A DNA stretch of 38,615 bases from Deltaproteobacteria bacterium (GTDB lineage Bacteria; Desulfobacterota; Desulfobacteria; Desulfobacterales; C00003060), in assembly GCA_019309815.1 (NCBI GenBank), contig JAFDFO010000002.1, positions 1 through 38,615 of the forward strand, given 5' to 3'. Positions within the stretch are counted from its first letter, which is position 1. Every line of letters begins with the position of its first letter. A program made the position numbers and the translations under genes. Shown here in pieces: positions 27,951-37,609 of this stretch. The notes beneath the pieces are model-generated. The model was not told the origin of the DNA. It made no database searches and saw only the letters and a program-made list of their open reading frames with translations.

Positions 27951-29306
27951 GTGTTTCCGACAATATTGGCCGTTGACGATGAAGCTACTATACTGCAGTC
28001 GCTGAGCGGCATCCTTTCGGATGAGGGATTTGAGGTCTTGACTGCTTCTAATGGGTACGAAGCATTGAAGATCATAGACCAGGAGTCTCCAGATTTAGTC
28101 CTACTTGACATTTGGATGCCCGGCATTGACGGCATAGAAACACTTCAGGAAATCAAGAGGACCAATCCGTTTCTTCAGGTGGTCATCATCTCAGGTCACG
28201 GAACCATTGAGACTGCGGTCAAGGCCACGAAATTAGGGGCCTATGATTTTATCGAAAAACCGCTGTCCATTGAGAAGGTTGTGGTTACGATTAACAATGC
28301 CTTGAACTTCCGGCAACTGGAGGAGGAGAACCGTTTTCTGCGTAAGAAGACCCTTGAGAAACATTCGATCAGCGGAAACAGCCCTCCGATCAAGGCCCTA
28401 AAGAAACAGATTGCGATAGCCGCACCCACGAATGCGTGGATCATGATCACAGGCGAGAACGGAACGGGAAAGGAACTTGTGGCCCGCACAATCCACCAAA
28501 TGAGCCATCGTGCAGACAAGCCGCTCATAGATGTAAACTGTGCAGCCATACCAGATGAGTTAATCGAAAGCGAGCTCTTTGGCCACGAAAAAGGAGCGTT
28601 TACGGGTGCAACAAGCAAGAAGCGAGGCAAATTTGAAGTTGCCAACAGTGGCACAATATTCTTGGACGAGATCGGAGATATGAGTCTCAAGACTCAGGCC
28701 AAGATTCTTCGAATACTGCAGGAGCAGAAATTTGAGCGGGTCGGAGGTACACGGACGCTTACCGTAGATGTCCGGGTCATAGCAGCAAGCAACAAAGATC
28801 TGGAAAAAGAAATCCAGAAGGGAACGTTTCGAGATGACCTTTTCTACCGGATAAATGTCATCCCGATCGATGTGCCCCGTCTGCGAGATCGCACCGAGGA
28901 CATTCCATTGCTGGTAGAAACTTTTCTGAAAGGGTGTCATGAGGAAGGATGCTGCAACTTGAAGACCATCACTGCTGAAGCCCTGGAGCATCTTAAAGCC
29001 TATCCTTGGCCAGGCAATGTTCGAGAACTGAAGAACCTGGTGGAAAGGCTGGGCATCATGACGGAATCGGACGTGATCGGCGAAGAACATATCCCTGCCT
29101 CATACAGCCGCCAAGGCCCGGTTGCTCCTGGTAGAGTATCTCTTGAGGCCGACTCTTTGAAGGAGGCCAAGAAGGAATTCGAAAAAGCATATATCTTGCG
29201 CAAGCTCTCCGAAAACCGGCACAATATCTCCCAGACCGCAGATGCCATTGGCATTGAGAGAAGTCACCTCCACAAAAAGATAAAGTCTTTCGGCCTTAAA
29301 TTTTGA
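27951..29306 (+). CDS. sigma-54-dependent response regulator (NtrX/NtrC-like)
   Basis: Receiver domain DLVLLDIWMPGIDGIETL; AAA+ GENGTGKELVARTIHQ, ESELFGHEKGAFTGA; Fis-type HTH C-terminus. GTG start. Confidence 0.93.
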   Translation: MFPTILAVDDEATILQSLSGILSDEGFEVLTASNGYEALKIIDQESPDLVLLDIWMPGIDGIETLQEIKRTNPFLQVVIISGHGTIETAVKATKLGAYDFIEKPLSIEKVVVTINNALNFRQLEEENRFLRKKTLEKHSISGNSPPIKALKKQIAIAAPTNAWIMITGENGTGKELVARTIHQMSHRADKPLIDVNCAAIPDELIESELFGHEKGAFTGATSKKRGKFEVANSGTIFLDEIGDMSLKTQAKILRILQEQKFERVGGTRTLTVDVRVIAASNKDLEKEIQKGTFRDDLFYRINVIPIDVPRLRDRTEDIPLLVETFLKGCHEEGCCNLKTITAEALEHLKAYPWPGNVRELKNLVERLGIMTESDVIGEEHIPASYSRQGPVAPGRVSLEADSLKEAKKEFEKAYILRKLSENRHNISQTADAIGIERSHLHKKIKSFGLKF

Positions 29307-29348
29307 TAGGCAAAGAACAACAAGTAACAACCGAAAAGCGCGGCTGAG

Positions 29349-29909
29349 GTGAGTGTGAGAGTCACCGGCGGAACTTTGAAAGGAAGAAAACTTCACCCGT
29401 TGCGCGGCATGACAATCCGACCTACCTCTGACTACCTGAAGGAATCCATTTTTAGCATCCTTGCAGGTAGTGTGGAAGATGCAGCGGTGCTTGATCTATT
29501 TGCGGGTACCGGCAGCCTCGGGATAGAAGCTCTTAGCCGGAGAGCCGCAACAGCTGTGTTCGTTGACAGTGCCCCTCAAGCGATAAAAACGGTTATTCAA
29601 AACGTTCAAACCTGCTCCCTCGAAGCACAGAGCACAATATTGAAACGGAATGTATTGCGAGGACTGAGTTTCTTAGGGTCAATTGACTACCTCTTTGATC
29701 TCATCTTCATCGACCCTCCGTACGATAAAGGTTGTGTCAAGAAAACCTTGCAACTCCTGGGCCACAGCAGGTCAACATCAGATGTGGCTACTATTGTTGT
29801 GGAGCACAGCAAGCGAGAGACATTGCCGGAGAAGGTAGATTGCTTCACTCTCAGTGACCAGAGGCATTACGGGAAAACGCTTGTTTCATTCTATAGCACT
29901 GTGCTATGA
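29349..29909 (+). CDS. rsmD: 16S rRNA (guanine966-N2)-methyltransferase
   Basis: RVTGGTLKGRKLHPLRGMTIRPTSDYLKESIFSIL...LDLFAGTGSLGIEALSR...FIDPPYDKG. Confidence 0.92.
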   Translation: MSVRVTGGTLKGRKLHPLRGMTIRPTSDYLKESIFSILAGSVEDAAVLDLFAGTGSLGIEALSRRAATAVFVDSAPQAIKTVIQNVQTCSLEAQSTILKRNVLRGLSFLGSIDYLFDLIFIDPPYDKGCVKKTLQLLGHSRSTSDVATIVVEHSKRETLPEKVDCFTLSDQRHYGKTLVSFYSTVL

Positions 29910-29949
29910 GGCAAGCTATTGGCCATCTGCATATGCATCAAATGCTAAA

Positions 29950-30136
29950 CTAAGGGCTTGCGCAAGAATAACTTCACAGAATTGGCGCTCATATTTGGGT
30001 CGGATTTGGCCGATCCGATTGAGTAAAACCACAGTAATGGCCGGCTATTTCGCGGATTTTGCGAATGAGGTATCGGTCAAAGATGGCCTGAAGCTGGGAT
30101 GCCACAATGTTAAGTTATTTTTGAGCGAGCCCTAAG
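29950..30136. mobile_element. ~187-bp MITE-like / structured intergenic element
   Basis: Terminal imperfect inverted repeats: ctaagggcttgcgcaagaataacttcaca (29950-29978) vs tgttaagttatttttgagcgagccctaag (30108-30136), about 24 of 29 complementary; internal hairpins including TTCGC-ggatttt-GCGAA. Confidence 0.55.
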
Positions 30137-30147
30137 GTGGAGACAAC

Positions 30148-30633
30148 ATGGGTAAGATAGCTGTATATCCTGGCTCTTTTGATCCTGTAACCAACGGACA
30201 TTGTGATGTGGTCCAGCGGAGCCTCAATCTTTTTGACAAAATCATCATCGCTGTGGCAACAAATGGAACCAAGGATCCCCTCTTCACTATCGAGGAGCGC
30301 CTGGAGATGCTCAAAGAAACCTTCAAGGAGATACCGGGAGTTGAGGTGGATTCCTTTGACGGACTCCTGGTCGAGTATGCCGCGGAGCGACGTGCCGATG
30401 CCATTTTACGGGGCCTTCGTGCAGTGTCTGACTTTGAGCATGAGTTTCAGATGGCGCTAATGAATCGGAAGCTCAACAGGACGGTTGAGACGGTTTTCCT
30501 CATGACAGGCTTGCGCTGGATATTCATTAGCTCCTCCATCATCAAGGAGGCCGCTCGATTTGGAGGAGACACGCGGGGCATGGTTCCTGACAACGTCTCC
30601 CAGAAGCTAAGGGAAAAATTCGGTAAGGCGTAA
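30148..30633 (+). CDS. coaD: phosphopantetheine adenylyltransferase
   Basis: KIAVYPGSFDPVTNGHCDVVQRSLNLFDKIIIAVATN...ISSSIIKEAARFGG. Confidence 0.95.
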   Translation: MGKIAVYPGSFDPVTNGHCDVVQRSLNLFDKIIIAVATNGTKDPLFTIEERLEMLKETFKEIPGVEVDSFDGLLVEYAAERRADAILRGLRAVSDFEHEFQMALMNRKLNRTVETVFLMTGLRWIFISSSIIKEAARFGGDTRGMVPDNVSQKLREKFGKA

Positions 30634-30702
30634 GCCTATAGCGGACGGCGATGGGCTGCGGATCACTCCTTGCTGATGAGACTGAGGGTAAGGGCTATTG
30701 AG

Positions 30703-31602
30703 ATGGACTTATGGAGGCTGCACATATTCTGCAGGGTCGTTGAGCTAAGAAGCTTTTCTGGAGCAGCCAGGGCCGTATATCTTTCCCAGCCCACAGTGAG
30801 CAGCCACATCAAAGATCTGGAAAGTCACTTTGAATGTAAGCTTGTCGATCGGTTAGGCAGAGACGTTGTTCCGACCAAGGCGGGCAGTCTACTTTATGGT
30901 TATGCGACAAGAATGATTGCCCTAAAAGGGGAAGCGGAAAACGCTATGGCTGAGTTCCAGGGCAGGATTAAAGGGCGCCTAACCGTTGGTGGAAGCACCA
31001 TACCGGCGGGCTATATCCTTCCTCCTTTGTTAGGCAAATTTAGAGAACGCTACCCTGAAGTGGTGGTGACCCTGGTACAGGGCGATACGGAGAGAGTTGT
31101 CAGAGACACGCTGCAAGGGAATGTAGAACTCGGTATTGTAGGGGCCAAGGCGCAAGAAGTGCAGCTCATCCAGAAGAAGATCATAGATGATGAAATGTTT
31201 CTCGTGGTGCCTGGTAAACACAAATGGGCCGGTAGGCGCCATGTTGTGATGGACGAAGTTGTTAGTGAACCGTTCATCATGCGGGAACTGGGCTCCGGCA
31301 CTAGGAAGTCGATTGAGCAGGTGCTGGATAAGGCCGGCCATGCTCTTGGTGCCCTTAATGTCGTATCCGAGATGGGAAGCACAGAAGCAATTCGTCAAGG
31401 AATCAAGGCCGGGGTGGGCGTATCCATTCTATCTGAGTGCGCTGTCGCCGAAGAACTTACAGCCAAAACCCTCAAGAAGCTGAAAATCCAGGGACTTACA
31501 TTTAAGAGGGCTTTTTACTTGACGGTTCACAGACATCGGACTCAATCTCCTCTGTGTCGAACGTTCATTGACTTTCTTAATCGTCAGAAGGAAACCAAGT
31601 AA
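30703..31602 (+). CDS. LysR-family transcriptional regulator
   Basis: LWRLHIFCRVVELRSFSGAARAVYLSQPTVSSHIKDLESHFECKLVDRLGRDVVPTKAG, with a LysR substrate-binding domain. Confidence 0.9.
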   Translation: MDLWRLHIFCRVVELRSFSGAARAVYLSQPTVSSHIKDLESHFECKLVDRLGRDVVPTKAGSLLYGYATRMIALKGEAENAMAEFQGRIKGRLTVGGSTIPAGYILPPLLGKFRERYPEVVVTLVQGDTERVVRDTLQGNVELGIVGAKAQEVQLIQKKIIDDEMFLVVPGKHKWAGRRHVVMDEVVSEPFIMRELGSGTRKSIEQVLDKAGHALGALNVVSEMGSTEAIRQGIKAGVGVSILSECAVAEELTAKTLKKLKIQGLTFKRAFYLTVHRHRTQSPLCRTFIDFLNRQKETK

Positions 31603-31656
31603 GGCTATGCGGTACAGCTAGTAGCCATTTGCAAGTAAAGAACAAGGAAAGGTCTC

Positions 31657-33818
31657 ATGGCAATATCTCTTTCACCAAATGCGTTGGTGGTTCTTGAACG
31701 GCGTTATCTGAAGAAAGACCGAAGTGGAAAAGTGGCGGAGACGCCAGAGCAGCTATTCAAAAGGGTTGCGCACAGTGTGGCCGCAGCTGACGAGAAATTC
31801 GATCCCGAGGGCGATATTGAGAGAACCGAAAAGGCTTTTTTCAAGTTAATGGCGGAGTCGGTTTTCCTTCCTAATTCCCCCACCCTGATGAATGCAGGCC
31901 GAAGACTGGGACAGCTGGCGGCCTGTTTTGTCCTTCCCGTTGAGGACTCAATTGACAGCATATTTGAAGCACTCAAACACACGGCCATGATTCATAAGAG
32001 CGGGGGAGGTACGGGTTTCTCCTTTTCTCGTGTGCGGCCGGAGAACGATCTCGTATCGTCTACGCAGAAGATATCGACTGGTCCCATTTCCTTTATGACC
32101 GTCTTTGATGTGGCCACCGAGACGGTAAAGCAGGGAGGAACCCGGCGAGGGGCCAACATGGGAATCCTCAGGGTGGACCATCCGGATATCGAGGCCTTCA
32201 TTCGAAGCAAGACCAATCACGCAAGACTGAACAACTTCAATATCTCGGTAGCTATTACCCAACCATTCATGAAAGCCCTCGCGTCCGGCAAAAACTACAA
32301 CCTGATCAATCCAAGAAACCACAAGGTATGGCAGAGCGGGGAGCCAGGCATCATTTTCTTGGATCATATCAACAGAGCCAACCCCACCCCTCAACTGGGT
32401 GAGATCGAGGCAACGAATCCTTGTGGTGAACAGCCGTTGCTGCCGTATGAATCTTGTAATCTCGGCTCGATCAATTTGTCTCAGATGATAACCGACGGCA
32501 AATTGAACAAGACGAAACTGAGACACAGCATTCACACTGCGGTTCACTTTCTTGACAATGTAATAGAAATAAACAAATACCCGCTGCCCGAAATCAAAAC
32601 TATTAGCAAAAAGACACGAAAGATCGGTCTGGGAGTCATGGTCTGGGAGTCATGGGATTTGCCGATATGCTTATCAAGCTCGGGATCCCTTATGATTCAA
32701 AGAGGGCTGTGCAGAAAGCTGAACAGGTCATGGGCTTTATGTTGCGCGAAGCTAGGAAGGCTTCAAGCGAACTGGCCAAGAAGAGGGGGAATTTTCCCGC
32801 CTACGAGGGAAGCATTTTTGACGATCCCAAGACGCCGCATATGCGTAATGCAACTGTAACCACAGTTGCTCCCACAGGTACCATCAGTATCATCGCAGGA
32901 TGTTCCAGTGGCGTGGAACCCATCTTCGCAGTAGCTTATGAGCGCATGGTCCTTGATGGAGAGGCCCTCTCTGAGATGCACCCGCTCTTTGAAGAAGTGG
33001 CGAAGCAAAACGGTTTTTTCAACAAAGAACTGGCCGAGCAGGTTGCTGAAACCGGCTCCATACGGCAAATCAAAGGGATCCCTGGCAAGATCAAGCGTCT
33101 TTTTGTGACCGCTCATGATGTTGCACCCGAGTGGCATGTTCAAAGCCAAGCAGCTTTTCAGAAATATACGGATAACGCAGTGTCCAAAACCGTCAATTTC
33201 CCTCATGATGCTACACCAGAAGACGTAGAAAAGGTGTACAGGCTTGCCTACAAAACCGGATGCAAGGGTGTTACCATCTATCGTTATGGCAGCCGCGATC
33301 AGCAGGTACTCAATCTCGGCAGGCACCAGACGTCGGAAGATAGAGAAACAGGGTCCAAACCCGGCGAGTCAGGGATCGTGCCGCGGGTTCGCCCTATTCG
33401 GACTTCGGGTGTTACCGAGAGAATCAATACGGGTTGCGGTAAGCTCTATGTTACCATCAACGAAGACGAGAAAGGTATTTGTGAAGTATTTGCTCAGATG
33501 GGGAAGACCGGGGGGTGTGCCTCTTCTCAGATCGAGGCGGCCGGAAGGCTCATATCCCTGGCCTTGCGAAGTGGGGTTAAGGTGGAAGCCATTCTTAAGC
33601 AGATTAGCGGTATTCGCTGCCCCTCACCCATATGGCAGAATGGGAAAATGGTACTTTCCTGCCCGGATGGCATTACTCAGGTCATAAAGAACTACACCCA
33701 AATCAGCACCACTGACATGCCTGCTATGATGGGTGCCTGCCCTGACTGCGGCGGTGCATTGGAACACGAAGGTGGATGTCTGGTGTGTCGTTCCTGCGGG
33801 TTTTCTCGTTGCAGCTAG
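31657..33818 (+). pseudogene. nrdJ: B12-dependent (class II) ribonucleoside-diphosphate reductase, frameshifted
   Basis: ORFs 31657-32859 and 32652-33818 are consecutive parts of one NrdJ ([46 protein letters not shown]-like C-terminus). The reading frame breaks at an exact 14-bp tandem duplication (32626-32653). Confidence 0.88.
32626..32653 (+). repeat. exact 14-bp tandem duplication inside nrdJ
   Basis: GGTCTGGGAGTCAT (32626-32639) immediately repeated at 32640-32653. Removing one copy restores [17 protein letters not shown]. Confidence 0.95.
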
Positions 33819-34534
33819 ATGTTGAACACAAACTTCCTCAAGTACATTGCCAGTACGCCGAACACTAACACACCCCCAACACCACTCAAGATCCATCGGA
33901 TAGTCTTAGTCGCCGATCCATTTTTCCTCGTGTCAAACATCGAATACCGGTTAAAGCGCCTCAACACAAAGTAAATGAAGGAGGCAAGAAAGAGCAGGTA
34001 GAAGGCAGCATCAAAAAGGTCAGGAACGCGTTGCTTGAATAGCAGGTTGATGGCACTCATGAAGCCATAAACAAAAGTGCCCGACAGGACGCATATGGAC
34101 AGATATTCATAACGGTCAGAGAATATGAAATTTACATTTCTGTATTCCTTCAAAATGTACCCAATTTCACCGATGACAACAAGAGCAAGCTCTTTCGCGT
34201 TGGGTGCTGTTATTTGGACACCAACTTCTGAACTTGCCTTATCCAGCCCAAAGCTGACCCAGATTCTCACGCTTGGCTCGCCGTAACCGGCAAACCCCAG
34301 CCTAACCCGCCTAATATCATCAGGAAACTGGTTTCGGCGGTATTCACTCATGCTGTTTAGACCCTCTTCGCCCCTGCTGTCCTGAATGACTATGCCGTAA
34401 TGGCGTTTCAGTTCATCAGGTTCTTGCCCGGTAATCTCACCCGCCTTTCTAACAATGTACCCTTCCAAATCCTCAAGTAGCGGCTTGGTAACATTACACG
34501 ATGGGATCACCTGAGTTGCCTTGTATGAAGTCAT
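33815..34534 (-). CDS. hypothetical protein, soluble N-terminal domain plus C-terminal transmembrane segments
   Basis: 239-aa ORF. Hydrophobic stretches YLSICVLSGTFVYGFMSAINLLF, AAFYLLFLASFIYFVL, WILSGVGGVLVFGVLAMYL. No family recognised. Confidence 0.6.
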   Translation of the reverse strand: MTSYKATQVIPSCNVTKPLLEDLEGYIVRKAGEITGQEPDELKRHYGIVIQDSRGEEGLNSMSEYRRNQFPDDIRRVRLGFAGYGEPSVRIWVSFGLDKASSEVGVQITAPNAKELALVVIGEIGYILKEYRNVNFIFSDRYEYLSICVLSGTFVYGFMSAINLLFKQRVPDLFDAAFYLLFLASFIYFVLRRFNRYSMFDTRKNGSATKTIRWILSGVGGVLVFGVLAMYLRKFVFNI

Positions 34535-34625
34535 GAGCCCCCCCGGTATTGGAAGAATCTAACTGCCAGAGAAATTAACAGAAAAAACCTTTCCCGTCAC
34601 GCCGTCGTTTAAGCTTCTCATCCTT

Positions 34626-34757
34626 TTATATCGTAAAATCTCCCTCGAGTGAACCCCAAAACACCCTTTTGGAACCCAAAAGACCGATTATGTGGCCCCC
34701 TGGGTCCGCACTCAATTCGGCGAACCCCCGGATCCCAATCCTCGCGTCTTCCAACAT
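34626..34757 (-). CDS. possible small protein (43 aa)
   Basis: MLEDARIGIRGFAELSADPGGHIIGLLGSKRVFWGSLEGDFTI*; AGAGGC just upstream of ATG. Confidence 0.25.
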   Translation of the reverse strand: MLEDARIGIRGFAELSADPGGHIIGLLGSKRVFWGSLEGDFTI

Positions 34758-34900
34758 GCTGCCTCTTATGAACTTCCTGACCAGGTCGGCTCGTATGTCT
34801 CACGTTCAGTTGCTGTGGGGGCGGCAGTCCTCAGGGAGAAGGCGTCAGCTATCCGTTCATTTTCATTACAGGCAGGAACAACATGCGATAAATATCTGCT

Positions 34901-35884
34901 TTATTCGTTCCCATGGGACAACCCTCTCTCATTGCCTTTTTCAGCCAAAAAATTTAGATACAGGACCAATAGAAAACCAACGACAACCAGGCAAAGAGCT
35001 GTCATTAATTCTATGTCCCAGTGAGACGGCAAGATATTGACCTGGGCCGCAGGGATTATGTTTCCATGAGTGTCTTTCATGCTCTCCACGGTCTCTTTCC
35101 AGGGCCAGACCTTCCTCAGTGAACCGAACATTAGCCCGGTCAAAAGGGCTATGGTAATATCGTGGTATCTATTGAAAAGCCAGTTAAGTAGACGAACGAA
35201 TGTCACTAATCCTATGCCTGCTCCGGCGGCCACCAGTACAAGGGTTAGAATATCTCTATTAATTACCGCTTCCAAGACATAATGATATTTCCCTAAGAGG
35301 ACGAGGATAAACGCCCCGGATATTCCGGGCAGGATCATGGCACATATGGCAATGGCGCCGCTCATGAACAAGAAACATGCTGTATCCGGCGTCTTTGCCG
35401 GGACCATCCCGACCAGAAGATATGTGCATAAAGTCCCCAATGCTATCCATACAGAGATGGATGGGGTCCATTCATTAAGATGCTTGCTCACGGTGATCAG
35501 GGAAGCAACGATCAGGCCAAAGAAAAAAGACCAAATGAGTACCGGCTGGTTTTGAAGAAGCCAGGCCAAAATCCCGGCCAGCGTCACGATGGCCACGGAT
35601 ATTCCAAGCCCGATTGCCATGAGAAACTTCCAGGACGCATGATCCATGGCATCCTTTACTCTTAAAGAGAACAGCAGTTTCACAAAGGTCAGATCAAACG
35701 ATTTGATGGACTTGATCAGTTCCTCATAGATTCCTAGAATGAATGCCATGGTGCCGCCTGACACCCCAGGGACCACATCAGCAGCACCCATGCAAAATCC
35801 CTTCATGGTCAATCCGATATAGGCCGTGAAGGTGCGATCATTACGGATCGGACTATTCATCATAGCTTTAATTTCTCGCCGCAC
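34901..35884 (-). CDS. DUF368 family membrane protein (PopT-type polyprenyl-phosphate transporter family)
   Basis: GFCMGAADVVPGVSGGTMAFILGIYEELIKSI... and AICAMILPGISGAFILVLLGKYHYVL, two DUF368 repeats. Confidence 0.88.
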   Translation of the reverse strand: MRREIKAMMNSPIRNDRTFTAYIGLTMKGFCMGAADVVPGVSGGTMAFILGIYEELIKSIKSFDLTFVKLLFSLRVKDAMDHASWKFLMAIGLGISVAIVTLAGILAWLLQNQPVLIWSFFFGLIVASLITVSKHLNEWTPSISVWIALGTLCTYLLVGMVPAKTPDTACFLFMSGAIAICAMILPGISGAFILVLLGKYHYVLEAVINRDILTLVLVAAGAGIGLVTFVRLLNWLFNRYHDITIALLTGLMFGSLRKVWPWKETVESMKDTHGNIIPAAQVNILPSHWDIELMTALCLVVVGFLLVLYLNFLAEKGNERGLSHGNE

Positions 35885-35966
35885 AATGGTAGGTAGTGCT
35901 TACCCTGGTTCCGTAAGGAGTTTCTGCCCAGCGTAGAACCCGGTCATAGAGTCTTCGTACCACGGC

Positions 35967-36611
35967 CTATTCTGCCTTCCAGCCGTGTTCTCCGATAAGC
36001 TTCACGAACCGGCACCCACCCAGGTCGGTCGTGTGGGCGCCACCTTGGTTTCTTCGGATCTTGAGGAGTGTTTGAGATAATCTGTCACCTACCGGGATTA
36101 CCATACGACCACCTACAGTCAGCTGTTGCACAAGCTTGTCAGGCACATCCGGGCCCCCGGCCGTCACAATGATCGCCTCAAAGGGACTCTCACTCGGCCA
36201 GCCAAGTGTGCCGTCAGAACATTTCACAATGACGTTGTGGTATCCAAGTTGATCAAGGAGCTTGCGAGACCCGACAAATAGCTCCATCACCCGTTCGATC
36301 GAATAGACCCGAAAAGCAAGCTCGGCGAGTATGGCTGTTTGGTAACCCGAGCCGGTTCCTATCTCAAGGACACGATCATCCGGGGTCACTTCAAGGGCTT
36401 GGGTCATCTCCGCCACAATATACGGCTGGGAGATGGTCTGACCTTCGCCAATAGGGAGGGGGAAATCTCCATAGGCCTGATCCTGCAAGGCTTCGCCTAC
36501 AAAAAGATGGCGGGGAACCTTGCGCATGGCCTCAAGGACCCGGTGGTCGTGGATACCACGGGCCTCGATCTGCGTCGTCACCATCTTTTCCCGTAGACGC
36601 CTAAACTTCAT
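35967..36611 (-). CDS. pcm: protein-L-isoaspartate O-methyltransferase
   Basis: RHLFVGEALQDQAYGDFPLPIGEGQTISQPYIVAEMTQALEV...VLEIGTGSGYQTAILAELA. Confidence 0.93.
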   Translation of the reverse strand: MKFRRLREKMVTTQIEARGIHDHRVLEAMRKVPRHLFVGEALQDQAYGDFPLPIGEGQTISQPYIVAEMTQALEVTPDDRVLEIGTGSGYQTAILAELAFRVYSIERVMELFVGSRKLLDQLGYHNVIVKCSDGTLGWPSESPFEAIIVTAGGPDVPDKLVQQLTVGGRMVIPVGDRLSQTLLKIRRNQGGAHTTDLGGCRFVKLIGEHGWKAE

Positions 36612-36712
36612 AGCAGTTCAACAGGACTCCGGGGCTGGACGGCCCAATTTGAATCCACAGGAAAGACCAAAGCGAAATTGGACAGCTTCAACAGGGATGC
36701 AGTGCCTCCATT

Positions 36713-37369
36713 TCAGAATCCTTCAAAGACTATCCGGTTTGGTTTGCGTTTGGGGGCAGGCGGTGATTGATCCGGGTACCCCATGGGAATGACTGCCACG
36801 AGTGTTTTGTCGTGGATGTTTAAGAACTCGTTGATCTGGTCGGCCACATGGAGTGGACCTGTCATCCAACAGGCGCCCAATCCCTCAGCATGGGCAGCGA
36901 GCAAAAGATTCTGAATGGCTGCGGCCACAGTCTGCACGCTTGTTTCCGATATTTCCTTGCAGGGCTCGTAATAGGCAAACACAAGGACCGGAGCCCCACC
37001 CAGTTTCGCGAAGAATTTCTTGGTGGCTTCAACGACCGGCGGCTTTTCCGCAAATACCTCTTTGAGGATCGGCTCCACATAATCATAACTCTTGCTTGCC
37101 AACCTGACAAGGGCTTCCCTCTGCTTCCCGGTAATCACCAAGAAGTACCAGTTTTGTCTGTTCATGCCGGAGGGCGCCCAAATTGCCATTTCAAGGATCC
37201 TGTCCAACACCACCTTTGGTACAGGATCTGGTTTGAATTTGCGAACGCTCCTGCGGCCCTTGATCGCTTCGTGTAGCTCCACAAGTCTCTCCTTTCCGAA
37301 GTGCCGAAAATTTCTATCAGAATAGGTAGTTGGAGTCAAGGGGAGGGGTGTTTCGGGTTTACGTGGCAC
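36713..37369 (-). CDS. nitroreductase family protein
   Basis: LHEAIKGRRSVRKFKPDPVPKVVLDRILEMAIWAPSGMNRQNWYFLVI. Start uncertain; may begin nearer VELHEAI. Confidence 0.88.
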   Translation of the reverse strand: MPRKPETPLPLTPTTYSDRNFRHFGKERLVELHEAIKGRRSVRKFKPDPVPKVVLDRILEMAIWAPSGMNRQNWYFLVITGKQREALVRLASKSYDYVEPILKEVFAEKPPVVEATKKFFAKLGGAPVLVFAYYEPCKEISETSVQTVAAAIQNLLLAAHAEGLGACWMTGPLHVADQINEFLNIHDKTLVAVIPMGYPDQSPPAPKRKPNRIVFEGF

Positions 37370-37502
37370 GAGGGTTATGGTAAATTCATCTTACTCTGTT
37401 AAACTTGTTATTTCGGCCAATCCAGGTTAGTTCCTTGGTTCTAGAATTCGTGTTTTTTCTGGCAGAAAACAGCTTTGTGCCCAAAAAGCTACATGAGAAT
37501 CA

Positions 37503-37558
37503 GAATGTCGAACAAGGGATTAAGAAGGAAAAACCTCGACATTCGGAATTCCTTGTTC
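37503..37558. repeat. intergenic repeat with A-B-A'-B' complementarity
   Basis: GAATGTCGA (37503-37511), GAACAAGG (37510-37517), TCGACATTC (37536-37544), CCTTGTTC (37551-37558). Confidence 0.6.
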
Positions 37559-37609
37559 ATTATCCTACATTCTTGTCTGGTTCCGGCTTGTCCGGGTTAG
37601 GGGGTCGAC

